Notes under the pieces: generated by a model
The model's database searches: none
What the model saw: the letters and a program-made list of their open reading frames with translations, nothing else
Told to the model about the DNA's origin: nothing
Program-made: the position numbers and the translations under genes
Shown: positions 1 to 8,747 of the stretch, one piece after another
Layout: every line of letters begins with the position of its first letter
Numbering within the stretch: position 1 is the stretch's first letter
Assembly: GCA_947467625.1 (NCBI GenBank)
Contig: CANIJN010000027.1
Span: forward strand, 1 to 34,338
Direction: 5' to 3'
Length of the DNA: 34,338 nt
Origin: Opitutia bacterium
GTDB taxonomy: Bacteria > Verrucomicrobiota > Verrucomicrobiia > Opitutales > Opitutaceae

Positions 1-670
1 CGAGACCCTCGCCGTTCCAATGACTGTCGGTCGGCCAGTAAACCGTGCCTTTCCCCTTGGCCGCGAACAACGCGGGCCGCAAGTCGAGCACGGCGACAGG
101 TGATTGGTGAATGCGGAGATGGTCAATGATTTGATCCAGTTTACCCGGCTGCGCCTGCGCGCGTAAGAATGCCGGGAGCCGCTCCGGGTAAATCGTCGAC
201 TTGTTCGGCACCAGCACCACGAGATATTCGGCGCCGTGCTCACGCCACCAAGCTCGGCGACCCTCTACCGCTTGCTGCCAGTTAACTAATTCGGTCTCGT
301 TCATCCGATCGCGACCGAGCAAGTCGGGCACCGTCATCTCGCCAGTGTAAAACAACCAATCGTCCCGCCCGACGACCACGAGGCTTGACGGTTCCCCGAG
401 CCAGCGGTGACGCACCAGACCATACCATTGGACGATACGCGTTCTCGACGGGAAATGATCGCCCAGCCAGCTCTCAAAAGCGGTTGGCCATTTTTCTATT
501 TTTGTTTTTTTCCAGTCTGGCCAGGTCGCAAGCGGTCGCATTTCTCGGACATTCTTGAGCTCAGGCACGCGCAGCGCCGCGCTAAAGATGGGCACGCACA
601 GTAGCAGCACTAGCCCTACAAACGTTGCGAGATGCCAGCTGCGCGTGGCGTGTTCGTTCGGCGGATTCAC
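1..670 (-). CDS. AlgJ/AlgX-like SGNH O-acetyltransferase, partial
   Basis: I translated this by hand from the minus strand. The reading frame is open from a GTG at 670 to the window edge (223 codons), so the C-terminus is missing. The start lies two bases after the stop of the upstream MBOAT gene, which indicates one operon. Residues about 12-32 form a single hydrophobic segment (signal anchor or signal peptide). The sequence WLFYTGE near residue 110 and TDSHWN at residues 214-219 are typical of the AlgJ/AlgX/DHHW family. D215 and H217 would be the Asp and His of the Ser-His-Asp triad. In AlgX and AlgJ the nucleophilic Ser lies later in the protein, so here it falls outside the window. The family transfers acetyl groups to exported polysaccharide in the periplasm, receiving them from an MBOAT partner. 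The polysaccharide is unknown. No ATG lies nearby to compete with the GTG start. Confidence 0.8.
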   Translation of the reverse strand, partial: MNPPNEHATRSWHLATFVGLVLLLCVPIFSAALRVPELKNVREMRPLATWPDWKKTKIEKWPTAFESWLGDHFPSRTRIVQWYGLVRHRWLGEPSSLVVVGRDDWLFYTGEMTVPDLLGRDRMNETELVNWQQAVEGRRAWWREHGAEYLVVLVPNKSTIYPERLPAFLRAQAQPGKLDQIIDHLRIHQSPVAVLDLRPALFAAKGKGTVYWPTDSHWNGEGL

Positions 671-672
671 GG

Positions 673-2142
673 TTAAAACCGGTAATAAATAAACGGATTG
701 TGGGTGCCCGCGCCCATCGAAATCAGGCACAAAAACAACACGACTAAGGCGACGCAAACTTCGGTTGCCTCCAACGCTCGGTCGCCAACGAGCCATTGTT
801 CACAGCGTCGGCGCAGCATCGGCCAGAGCGGAGCACACAGTAACAATCCGGCGGCTCCTGCATACAACAGGCCTGTCGTGACCACATTGGCGGGGATCGC
901 CGCAAGACCACCGTTGGCCGTCAGCCCCGCCATGGAACGGAAATAACCCATCGTCTGCGCCCACGTATCACAGCGAAAAATGACCCAACTCAACAGCACG
1001 GCAACGATCGTGTAGCCATGGCCAGCCGGCCGCAGCCAGTTCGGCGTGCGTCCGGTGATTGGCTCGAGCACCCGCTCCGCCGCGAGGAAAAGTCCGTGAA
1101 ATAATCCCCACGCGACAAAGTTCCAGCTCGCTCCGTGCCAGAGTCCGCACAGCGCGAACACCGCCAGTAGATTCAGCGCGGTGCGCAGCGCACCGTGGCG
1201 GTTTCCGCCCAGTGGAATGTAGAGGTAGTCCCGGAAGAACCGCGACAGGGTCATGTGCCAACGCCGCCAAAAGTCGCGCATCGAACCAGCCGAATACGGG
1301 TAGTCGAAGTTCTCCGGAAACCGAAACCCAAACATTCGCCCGAGCCCCACCGCCATATCCGAGTAGCCGGAGAAATCAAAAAATATCTGGAGCGCATACG
1401 CGGTAACGCCGACCCATGCTGCGGCTGCCGTGCGCTCTGCCTCGGGTAGCAAAAAAATAGCATCAGCCAACACCGAGACCTGATTGGCGATCAGGACCTT
1501 TTTACCCAAACCTGCGATAAAGCGGCGCGCACCCTCCGCGAGATCCTCCCGCCCGACCCGTCGGCGCACGAATTGATCGGCGACTTCCGAATACCGCACG
1601 ATCGGACCGGCGACCAATTGCGGAAACAACGTCGAGTAACACAGAAAATCACGGAGGCTACGGCACGGCGCGATTTTTGCGCGCCACACGTCGACGACAT
1701 AGCTGATGCCGTGAAAAGTATAAAAACTGATGCCGAGTGGCAGCACGACCGCCACCCAGGTGATGTCGGCGCCGAACAGGTGGCCGAGTGCCGCGTTGCC
1801 ACGATTGGCGATTTCCACGGCGAGACCGCTGTATTTGAACCATGCGAGCAACACGAGATTCGCGGTGACCACTCCGATCAGTGCCGCGCGACGCCCTGCC
1901 CTCCCCGGCTCGCACCAGAATCCTCCCGCGTAGTTGAGCAAGCATGACGCGATCATTACCCCCACCAGATAGACCTCGCCCCAAGCGTAGAACACCACGC
2001 TGGCGAACAGCAGCCACGTATTCGCCCAACCCAGCACCTTGCCTTGGCCACGCTGCCGGTTGGCGAGCACCTGCAACGGCAGGCCTACAGCCAAGACCAG
2101 CGGTAGAAAGAAGAAGAGAAAGATAACGGAGGAGAAAACCAC
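673..2142 (-). CDS. MBOAT O-acyltransferase, AlgI-like
   Basis: This 489-residue multi-spanning membrane protein begins MVFSSVIFLFFFLPLVLA, the usual start of the AlgI/DltB MBOAT family. The proposed GTG start at 2142 gives that N-terminus, and a GAGGAG purine tract lies immediately upstream. FSGYSDMAVGLGRMFGF and FWRRWHMTLSRFFRDYLY are family hallmarks. LCGLWHGASWNF holds the conserved catalytic histidine, at about residue 336. Members move acyl, usually acetyl, groups from a cytoplasmic donor across the membrane to a periplasmic acceptor. The gene directly downstream encodes the AlgJ/AlgX-like partner, so the pair probably O-acetylates an exopolysaccharide or cell-surface glycan. I do not use the symbol algI because no alginate synthesis genes are visible. 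Confidence 0.93.
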   Translation of the reverse strand: MVFSSVIFLFFFLPLVLAVGLPLQVLANRQRGQGKVLGWANTWLLFASVVFYAWGEVYLVGVMIASCLLNYAGGFWCEPGRAGRRAALIGVVTANLVLLAWFKYSGLAVEIANRGNAALGHLFGADITWVAVVLPLGISFYTFHGISYVVDVWRAKIAPCRSLRDFLCYSTLFPQLVAGPIVRYSEVADQFVRRRVGREDLAEGARRFIAGLGKKVLIANQVSVLADAIFLLPEAERTAAAAWVGVTAYALQIFFDFSGYSDMAVGLGRMFGFRFPENFDYPYSAGSMRDFWRRWHMTLSRFFRDYLYIPLGGNRHGALRTALNLLAVFALCGLWHGASWNFVAWGLFHGLFLAAERVLEPITGRTPNWLRPAGHGYTIVAVLLSWVIFRCDTWAQTMGYFRSMAGLTANGGLAAIPANVVTTGLLYAGAAGLLLCAPLWPMLRRRCEQWLVGDRALEATEVCVALVVLFLCLISMGAGTHNPFIYYRF

Positions 2143-2251
2143 TCCTCACAACTTAACCGGATCGCCGAGTGTGTGAACAATCCAAATCTACCCAAACCAT
2201 CTGCCCGACCGTGCAGCGTGGTGGATGGGCTTCGGCTTCGTGCGGGAGTGT

Positions 2252-2308
2252 GAGCGTGCTGGAGCGACTCTGCTCGCGACGATGGGCGAACGCGTCGTGA
2301 GCACGCTC
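2252..2308. repeat. 9-bp inverted repeat in the gap between the MBOAT and receptor genes
   Basis: GAGCGTGCT at 2252-2260 is matched by AGCACGCTC at 2300-2308. The gap 2143-2394 separates two minus-strand genes and should hold the 3' end of the receptor transcript and the promoter of the MBOAT gene. There is no T-tract after the repeat on either strand, so it is not a canonical terminator. I see nothing else in the gap. Confidence 0.3.
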
Positions 2309-2394
2309 GCGACCACTTTCACGATCATCTTTTCCGTGAATGCTCGGGGCTGGCCCCTGCGATTTTTAATCCCGTGCGCAGGCGTTTTTATTCC

Positions 2395-5300
2395 TCAATA
2401 CGTCCACGTCGTCGTGCAGCGCAACTCGCGAGGGGCCACCAGATCGTAACGACCATAGGCGCGACCGCGACCGCCCGGCACAACATAGCCATCCGGCACA
2501 CTCGCGCCCGTCGCAATCCGCACGGGGAGAATGTCGGTGTGATCAAACACGTTGGACACATTGAGCTGAACGCGCACGCGGCCGGGCAGCCGCTGAAACG
2601 TCCGCGTGTAGGCGATCATCAGATCGTTCGCCACGATGGGCTCCCCGGTGATTTCATTCCCCTTGGAGTCCGCGCCGATGACGTTGGCAGAGCGCCAGCG
2701 CCAGCCGCCGCCGAGGGTGAATCCCTTCATGGGTCCTGCCCTGAAATCATACGCCGTGAACAGGCTGACCTTGTGCGGACGCAGTCCCCAGCGCTTCTCC
2801 TCGTCGTCGCGCTCCGCGTTCATCGTGTCCACGAGGTTGTAGATTTCCTGTGCGACTGAATTGCCGGTCGAGGTCGTCAGCGTCGATGCATTCGCCGGTG
2901 CGCGCAGTGCGCCCAGTTCGAGCCACTTGGCCACCGTCATACCCGGCTCGAACGCGTTCGGGTCAACCACGAAGCGACCGGTCGCATCCTGCCGCACGCC
3001 TTGCACGAAACGGTCGTCCGCCATTTTCAACCCATACCATTGCGCAACCTCCGCCCCGACATTCTTACGAATAAAATCCGTGTAAGAATAGTTCGCCACC
3101 AGCCGCCAGTTCCGCGTCAGGTTCGCCGTGATACGCGCCTCATATCCTTTGGATTGGGAATCCGACGACGCCGCCGTGACCGGCGGAGTATAGGCGCTGT
3201 AAATGGGCTGCCACTGGCTCGTAGAATACGCCAGCCCGTTGCCCACCAGCACGCCCGCAAATGCGTCCATCACGCGGGTGTTGCGAGCGGGTGCGCCGGC
3301 CAGACCGTTCGTCGTGATCCGCCCCTGTTCCGTGGACGAAAAATAGACCACCCTCGCGCTCACCTTCCCGTCGAGCACGTCGAAGCTCACGCCGTAGTCG
3401 GCGCCGATGCCTTTCGAGGCAGGCGCGAGTTCGCCCTTCGGAAAGGTCGTTCGCACAAACGACGGCACGCCTTGGTTACTGGAGCGATTCGCGACGAGCG
3501 ACATCCACTTGAACACGTGCAGGACGCCGCCCGCCGTGCCTGTGAAGCCGGTCGCGGTCGTGGTTTTGCTCTTGCTGCGATCGCGGTCCACGACGTCACC
3601 GATCACGGGATCGTTGTAGAATCCGAGTTCGATCACCTCGATTTTATCCTGCCGGTAGCCGAAAGTCGTCACCAGTCGGTCGGCCAGAAAATGACTCTGC
3701 ACCGCGCCGAGCCGCGTCGTCGATTGCTGCTCGCCACCGCTATTATTCGGTCCGGCGACTTCGTTGGCCCACGCCAACGCGTAGGACCGACCGTCGAAGT
3801 TGATCGTGGCTGGCAGCGAGCGCCAGTCGCCGACTCGATAGGTGGCCCAACTGCCCTCGGTGATGTAATTGCGCACGGTGATGCGGTTGTTGGCGTTGTT
3901 GGGCGTGGCGTTGTAAGGGCGACCCGCAAAGGCCAGCCATGAGTTTGCCCGCGCGTCGAACTGCTCCGTTTGCGAAACCAACGCCGCGAAACGATGACGG
4001 CCAACCCATTTGGATTGGGTGGTGAGCGAGTAGGAGGCGGCTAACCGCGTCTCGGCGACTTCGCCGACGTGGTCATCGCGCCGCCATTCGCCATCGAAGT
4101 AAAGCCGGCCCGCATAGGGATTCGCCGGGCCGCCGACCCCCAGTGTGCGGTTCGGATCGCCGCGCAACGTCGGGTCGGCCCCGACCATCAGCGTCACGCG
4201 CGCTCGCGAATATTGATAATTACGCCCGACGTTGAACGCTAGGTTCCGCGTGGCCTGCCAGTCGGCGGTAATCGTATAGTTACGCAGGGTCTGCTGGCGA
4301 AACATCCCCGGGCCCGCTGCGTTGACGTTGCCGGGGTAAATGCGCGGATCATACACCTTCAACGCACCTGACGTAACGCCGGGCGTTCCGTCAGGTGCGC
4401 GCACGGCAGCGTTGTTGTAGGTGCCGGAAAGCAAGGTCCCGCGGGCATCGAAAATTGTGCCATCATTTTCGATGAAAATCGCTTTGTGGTTATTGCCGGT
4501 CGCGGCGACGTCCCTTGCGGTGACGCCCAACGCCGACATCGCGGTGGTCGGGACTGCATTGTTGGGATCGAACGTCACCGCGCTGACACCCTTCGCGTTG
4601 CGATTGTCCAACCACGCGAGCGCCTGGTCCGTTTCCACCGTATTGCGAATCACCGCCGTAAGGTCGCGGCCAATTTCCCCCATGGCTGTCACGGTCAGCG
4701 AGCGAACGGGCCGAACTGTGAGCGACGAGAAAATGCGTTTCTTATCCTGGTAATCAAATGCGCGCCACCCACCATTCTCTTGCTGCAGACCGGCCACGGA
4801 CATCGCCAACCGGTCTTTCCGGAACACCCAGTTAGCGTCGACTTCGAGGCGATGCCGGTCGAACGAACCTGCGCTGGTGCGCACCAGGGCGCTGTCGCGC
4901 GCGGTGCTCGCAATTTTCGAGCTTTCGTTGATCAGTCCGCCCGGCGCGCCCACCCCAAACAAGATGCTGTTAGGGCCGCGGTTGTCTTCATACCGCCCGA
5001 CGCGATAAGCATCGGAAGGCGTGATGCTCGTGAAATAGTCCATCCCGACGCTGGCCGCCGCTCCACGGATCAAGACGAGCGGCGTCAGGCTCTGAGCGTT
5101 GACGACCGGATTCTGGCCGCTCCCCGCCTGGTTCTCGTTCGAGCTAATCTCGGCATTCATCGAATACTGCACGAGCTCGCGCACATCGGTGATCGCAAGG
5201 TCGTCGAGAAATTCCCGCGTAAACACCGAGACCGAGCTGGCCGTGTCGCGCAGCGAAGTATTCAGCCGACTGCCCGCGAGCGTATTCTCGGCTTGGTAAC

Positions 5301-5475
5301 CCACATCGCGACTCGTGTTCACGGTGAAGGGACTCAATTCAACGGCTGCAGTTGCCGCCGCCGCCGGTGTGGCGGGCGGGGTGGCTGGTGAGGTTTGGGC
5401 TGACAAGGACGCGACGACGGCGGCCAGGAAAAATCCAATAACGCGGACACGAGAACGGCAGATCAAGGGGGGCAT
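2395..5475 (-). CDS. TonB-dependent outer-membrane receptor (glycan cluster, minus strand)
   Basis: The protein is 1026 residues from the ATG at 5475. The frame could extend to a TTG at 5511, but the ATG directly precedes a good signal peptide (basic start, then VIGFFLAAVVASLSAQ). An Ala/Pro-rich linker leads to VELSPFTVN, then a plug domain (RDTASSVSVFTREFLDDLAITDV, and later LVLIRGAAAS and NSILFGVGAPGGLIN). A long beta-barrel follows, ending in an aromatic residue (TTTWTY). This family takes up large substrates across the outer membrane using TonB energy. The 'LSPF.V...GYQ.ENTLAGSRL' start is typical of the large receptor families of Opitutaceae, which lack a SusD partner. It is divergent from another receptor at 5632 and shares its regulatory gap. 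The substrate cannot be read from sequence; the neighbouring sulfatase and esterase suggest a glycan. Confidence 0.92.
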   Translation of the reverse strand: MPPLICRSRVRVIGFFLAAVVASLSAQTSPATPPATPAAAATAAVELSPFTVNTSRDVGYQAENTLAGSRLNTSLRDTASSVSVFTREFLDDLAITDVRELVQYSMNAEISSNENQAGSGQNPVVNAQSLTPLVLIRGAAASVGMDYFTSITPSDAYRVGRYEDNRGPNSILFGVGAPGGLINESSKIASTARDSALVRTSAGSFDRHRLEVDANWVFRKDRLAMSVAGLQQENGGWRAFDYQDKKRIFSSLTVRPVRSLTVTAMGEIGRDLTAVIRNTVETDQALAWLDNRNAKGVSAVTFDPNNAVPTTAMSALGVTARDVAATGNNHKAIFIENDGTIFDARGTLLSGTYNNAAVRAPDGTPGVTSGALKVYDPRIYPGNVNAAGPGMFRQQTLRNYTITADWQATRNLAFNVGRNYQYSRARVTLMVGADPTLRGDPNRTLGVGGPANPYAGRLYFDGEWRRDDHVGEVAETRLAASYSLTTQSKWVGRHRFAALVSQTEQFDARANSWLAFAGRPYNATPNNANNRITVRNYITEGSWATYRVGDWRSLPATINFDGRSYALAWANEVAGPNNSGGEQQSTTRLGAVQSHFLADRLVTTFGYRQDKIEVIELGFYNDPVIGDVVDRDRSKSKTTTATGFTGTAGGVLHVFKWMSLVANRSSNQGVPSFVRTTFPKGELAPASKGIGADYGVSFDVLDGKVSARVVYFSSTEQGRITTNGLAGAPARNTRVMDAFAGVLVGNGLAYSTSQWQPIYSAYTPPVTAASSDSQSKGYEARITANLTRNWRLVANYSYTDFIRKNVGAEVAQWYGLKMADDRFVQGVRQDATGRFVVDPNAFEPGMTVAKWLELGALRAPANASTLTTSTGNSVAQEIYNLVDTMNAERDDEEKRWGLRPHKVSLFTAYDFRAGPMKGFTLGGGWRWRSANVIGADSKGNEITGEPIVANDLMIAYTRTFQRLPGRVRVQLNVSNVFDHTDILPVRIATGASVPDGYVVPGGRGRAYGRYDLVAPRELRCTTTWTY

Positions 5476-5500
5476 TTCAGTTCGGGTGAGGGTTTCCCAG

Positions 5501-5523
5501 GTCGAATCCAAAGTGGATTCGAC
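5501..5523. promoter_or_regulatory. Perfect 9-bp dyad in the divergent receptor promoter region
   Basis: GTCGAATCC at 5501-5509 and its exact complement GGATTCGAC at 5515-5523 are separated by five bases (AAAGT). The site lies 26 bp upstream of the ATG of the minus-strand receptor, inside the 156-bp gap between two divergent receptor genes. Its size and position fit an operator for a dimeric regulator. No regulator gene is adjacent. An RNA hairpin in the leader is the alternative. Confidence 0.5.
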
Positions 5524-5559
5524 TGCGCCAAAAAAAGACTCATCCCCCGGCGAACGACA

Positions 5560-5581
5560 AGCGCAAGTTCACTCTTGCGCT
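5560..5581. promoter_or_regulatory. Second perfect dyad (8 bp arms) in the same divergent gap
   Basis: AGCGCAAG at 5560-5567 pairs exactly with CTTGCGCT at 5574-5581 across a six-base spacer. It lies about 50 bp upstream of the plus-strand receptor start. It differs in sequence from the dyad at 5501-5523, so the two could serve different regulators or opposite promoters. No T-tract follows, so a terminator is unlikely. Confidence 0.45.
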
Positions 5582-5631
5582 GCGGTCTCCCGCCCCCTTC
5601 GTGGATCGCTTCCCCACCCGCTCCAGCTTCT

Positions 5632-8600
5632 ATGCCTATGAACCCAAACCCCGCCCGACTGTGGTTGACCGCTTCGCTCGCGATCGCCCTCGCTCCATTC
5701 CTCGCCGCGCAACGAGCTCCCGCGAATGCGCCCGCAGCGCCGACCGGGGTCCAGAAAGACGAGCCCATCGTTCTCTCGCCTTTCGAGGTCGGACCCGAGT
5801 CCGTGCGCGGCTACCAGTCCACCGCCATTTTGCAGGGAGGCCGCGGCAAGATCGACCTCGCCGATGTCGCCGGGCAGGTGCAGGTCTTCACGAAGGATTT
5901 CCTCGATGACATCGGCGCGACGACGACCGACGAGGCGTTTCTTTTCTCCGCGACGACCCAGACCTACTTCGACAACGTCAACGGCAATGGCGATTCGCGT
6001 CCCGGTTCCCGCAATACCGCCGACGACTCGGGCAATTCTCGCGGCCTCGGCAACATCGATAAGACGCGTAATTATTTTCGCACCACCATCGAAGCCGACT
6101 CCTACAATACCGAGCGATTCTCACTGGTGAGCGGCGCCAATGCGGTTCAATTCGGTCTTGGTGGTTCCGCCGGCACCGCCGAAAGCACCTCTGCGCGCGC
6201 GAACCTCACGCGCAACAAACAAAAGCTCTCGCTCCGCGCCGACAGCTACGGCTCCGAACGCACCGTATTCGACATCAGCCAAGTGCTCGTTCCAAAAAAA
6301 CTCGCGCTACGTCTCGTGACGCTGCGCGAAAACAAAGAGTATTTCATCACTCCCGGCTACGACGACAGCCGCCGCGCTTTCATCACGACAACGTGGCAGC
6401 CGTTCAAGAACACCACGGTCCGCGTCGAGGGCGAATATCACCACCGCCGCGACGCCCGCCCCGCGACCACCATGGCGCGTGACAACGGCTACCTGGCGTG
6501 GCTCGCCTCCCAGCGCGCCGGCAATCCGCAGACCTATCGCAATTTCGCCGCCACGGCCGCGACCACCGGCCGGCCGGCGGCGCCGAGCTTCGCACTCAGC
6601 GACGGCACGACGCGCGCCTATGCCTTCAGTACAAAGTCGCAGCTCTTCGTTTTCCCGCAAAACGGCAGTCCGTCGTTCGTGAATTTCCAGGACGTGCGCA
6701 ACACCGTCTTCGTCAACATCGCCGACGGCGCCTCCACGTCCGGCAACACCCAGACGCTCATCGATCCGGGCCTCCCGTGGAACACGAACCCCGCGGGCTG
6801 GGGGCGCTACAATTTCCGCCGCAGCCGCAACGTCACCGCGACGATTGAGCAGCGCATTGCGCGCACAACGTTTGTCGAGCTCGGCTACTCCTTTGAGTCC
6901 TATCGCAATCAGACCACGCAACTCTTCGCCAATAACGCCTACGACATCCTCGTCGACATCAATGCCTTTCTGCCCGACGGCGTGACCGCTAATCCGCTCT
7001 ACGGCCGACCCTACCTCGAGTCCAATCGCTCCACCGGCCAGGGTAATTGGGCGGACTTCGCTGTCCATCAAGCACGCGCCGTCGGCACCCATGAGCAGGA
7101 CTTCACGAAGCACGCTGGCTGGACTCGCCACCTCGGCCTGCACCGCCTTGGCGTTTTCGCCAGCTACGAGGATTCCGTTACCTATACGCTCGCTCAGCTC
7201 CGCAATCTCATCATCGGCAAGCCCAGTTTCCTGTCTGCCGCTGCGCGCGATAATCCGCTCAGCATCGAGCGCGAGATCAACATGCGCCAATACCTCCCGG
7301 TGTTTGGCACCACAAGCGATCCGCGCGCCTACGGCCTCGCCGCCCCGACCGCGTACGGCGATTTGATGGAGACACTTTGGTTCACGACCGCCGCCGGCGA
7401 GCGCTTCGGCGTCACGTCGTTTGAGAATCCCGCCGGCGGCGTCGGCACCGCGCCCTCCGCTAATCATCTCCAGCGCGGTTCACTCGCAGGGAGCACCTCC
7501 AGCGTGTTTTTCAAGAACCATCTCGTGGCCAACATCGGCGTCCGCTACGACCGCGTGCGCAATTCCAACTTCGGCTCCTTTCAACCCATCCTCACCGAAG
7601 GACCGATCACCCCGCAAAATCCCCTCGGTACCGGCTATCGCGCCTACGCCGATTTTCGCGAGAAAGAACCCGCCTCTGTCTGGACGCCCTACCGCTCCGC
7701 CACCCGCTGGAATTACGGCTTCATCGTCCGGCCGCCGTGGCTCGAGCGCTGGGTCTCCTTCGGCTACGACTACTCGCGCAATGCCTCGCTCAATGAAGTC
7801 GCCGTCGTGCGCGACGTCAACGGCACCGTCGTCGAGCCCAACTACGGCGAGTCCCACGAATACTCTGTGCGCCTCCGCTTCCTCGACGACCGCCTCAATT
7901 TCAAGGTCAACTATTTCAATTCCCTCAATCGCAACACCACCCTCGCAGACTCCGGTCTCCGCCAGAATCTGATCAATTTCGAGCAGCAGCTCTCGCTCAA
8001 CGATCCGACCTACCCAATCAACCCGCTCTTTCTCCCGGCGCGCAACCCGCTCGCCGCCGATTTCCGTCTGCCCGGTGACCGGAGCAGCAAGGGCCTCGAA
8101 GTCGAAGTCACCTTCAACCCGACGCGCCACTGGCGGATCTTCATGAACGCCGGCCGCACTGACACCGAAATCGACGACCTCTCCACGCAACCGTGGTACG
8201 ACTACCTCGACGCCAAACTTGCGACCTGGCGCGCCTACCGCGGCGGCTGGGCCACCGCCGCCTACGACCCGACGCGCACCGTCGAGGCCGCCCACGCGCA
8301 ACTCATCCAGAGCCCGCTCGATGACATCCAAGCCAGCCTCGGCAACCCCGGCGGAAACTCCCAGACTTGGCGCTCCAACGCCGTCGTCACCCGCAGCTTC
8401 ACCGAGGGCCGCCTCAAGGGCGCAAGCACGTCTCTAAATTTTCGTTATCGCGCTCCGAGCGTGATCGGCTTCCCCAATAAAATCGACGCCAAGGGCAAGG
8501 TCCGCACGGACCGTGACAATCCGTATTACTCCGAGCGTTACATCCTCACCGGCCTGATGGCCAACTACCGCTTCCGCGGCTTCGCGAATTCGTCCTGCCG

Positions 8601-8736
8601 CGTGCAGCTCAACGTCAACAACGTCTTTAACACCGAGCGCGTCTTCGCCACCCGCACCTTCGCCAACGGCGTCCCCCGCAACTACGGCCGCCAAGCTGGC
8701 CGCGAGTTCCTCCTCTCTCTCGACATCGAACGCTGA
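5632..8736 (+). CDS. TonB-dependent outer-membrane receptor (glycan cluster, plus strand)
   Basis: The protein has about 1034 residues. ATGs at 5632 and 5638 are equally possible starts. The upstream extension to 5575 would put non-signal sequence before the signal peptide (RLWLTASLAIALAPFLAAQ), so I reject it. DEPIVLSPFEVGPESVRGYQ precedes the plug (DVAGQVQVFTKDFLDDIGATTTDEAFLF), and a long barrel follows, ending FLLSLDIER. The plug segment after GYQSTAILQ reads GGRGKIDLADVAG. The other receptor in this cluster has AGSRLNTSLRDTA there, so this is a distinct subtype. The next gene starts 11 bp downstream, so receptor and Tat-exported protein are probably co-transcribed and act on the same substrate. 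The substrate itself is unknown. Confidence 0.92.
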   Translation: MPMNPNPARLWLTASLAIALAPFLAAQRAPANAPAAPTGVQKDEPIVLSPFEVGPESVRGYQSTAILQGGRGKIDLADVAGQVQVFTKDFLDDIGATTTDEAFLFSATTQTYFDNVNGNGDSRPGSRNTADDSGNSRGLGNIDKTRNYFRTTIEADSYNTERFSLVSGANAVQFGLGGSAGTAESTSARANLTRNKQKLSLRADSYGSERTVFDISQVLVPKKLALRLVTLRENKEYFITPGYDDSRRAFITTTWQPFKNTTVRVEGEYHHRRDARPATTMARDNGYLAWLASQRAGNPQTYRNFAATAATTGRPAAPSFALSDGTTRAYAFSTKSQLFVFPQNGSPSFVNFQDVRNTVFVNIADGASTSGNTQTLIDPGLPWNTNPAGWGRYNFRRSRNVTATIEQRIARTTFVELGYSFESYRNQTTQLFANNAYDILVDINAFLPDGVTANPLYGRPYLESNRSTGQGNWADFAVHQARAVGTHEQDFTKHAGWTRHLGLHRLGVFASYEDSVTYTLAQLRNLIIGKPSFLSAAARDNPLSIEREINMRQYLPVFGTTSDPRAYGLAAPTAYGDLMETLWFTTAAGERFGVTSFENPAGGVGTAPSANHLQRGSLAGSTSSVFFKNHLVANIGVRYDRVRNSNFGSFQPILTEGPITPQNPLGTGYRAYADFREKEPASVWTPYRSATRWNYGFIVRPPWLERWVSFGYDYSRNASLNEVAVVRDVNGTVVEPNYGESHEYSVRLRFLDDRLNFKVNYFNSLNRNTTLADSGLRQNLINFEQQLSLNDPTYPINPLFLPARNPLAADFRLPGDRSSKGLEVEVTFNPTRHWRIFMNAGRTDTEIDDLSTQPWYDYLDAKLATWRAYRGGWATAAYDPTRTVEAAHAQLIQSPLDDIQASLGNPGGNSQTWRSNAVVTRSFTEGRLKGASTSLNFRYRAPSVIGFPNKIDAKGKVRTDRDNPYYSERYILTGLMANYRFRGFANSSCRVQLNVNNVFNTERVFATRTFANGVPRNYGRQAGREFLLSLDIER

Positions 8737-8747
8737 TTTTTCCTTCC

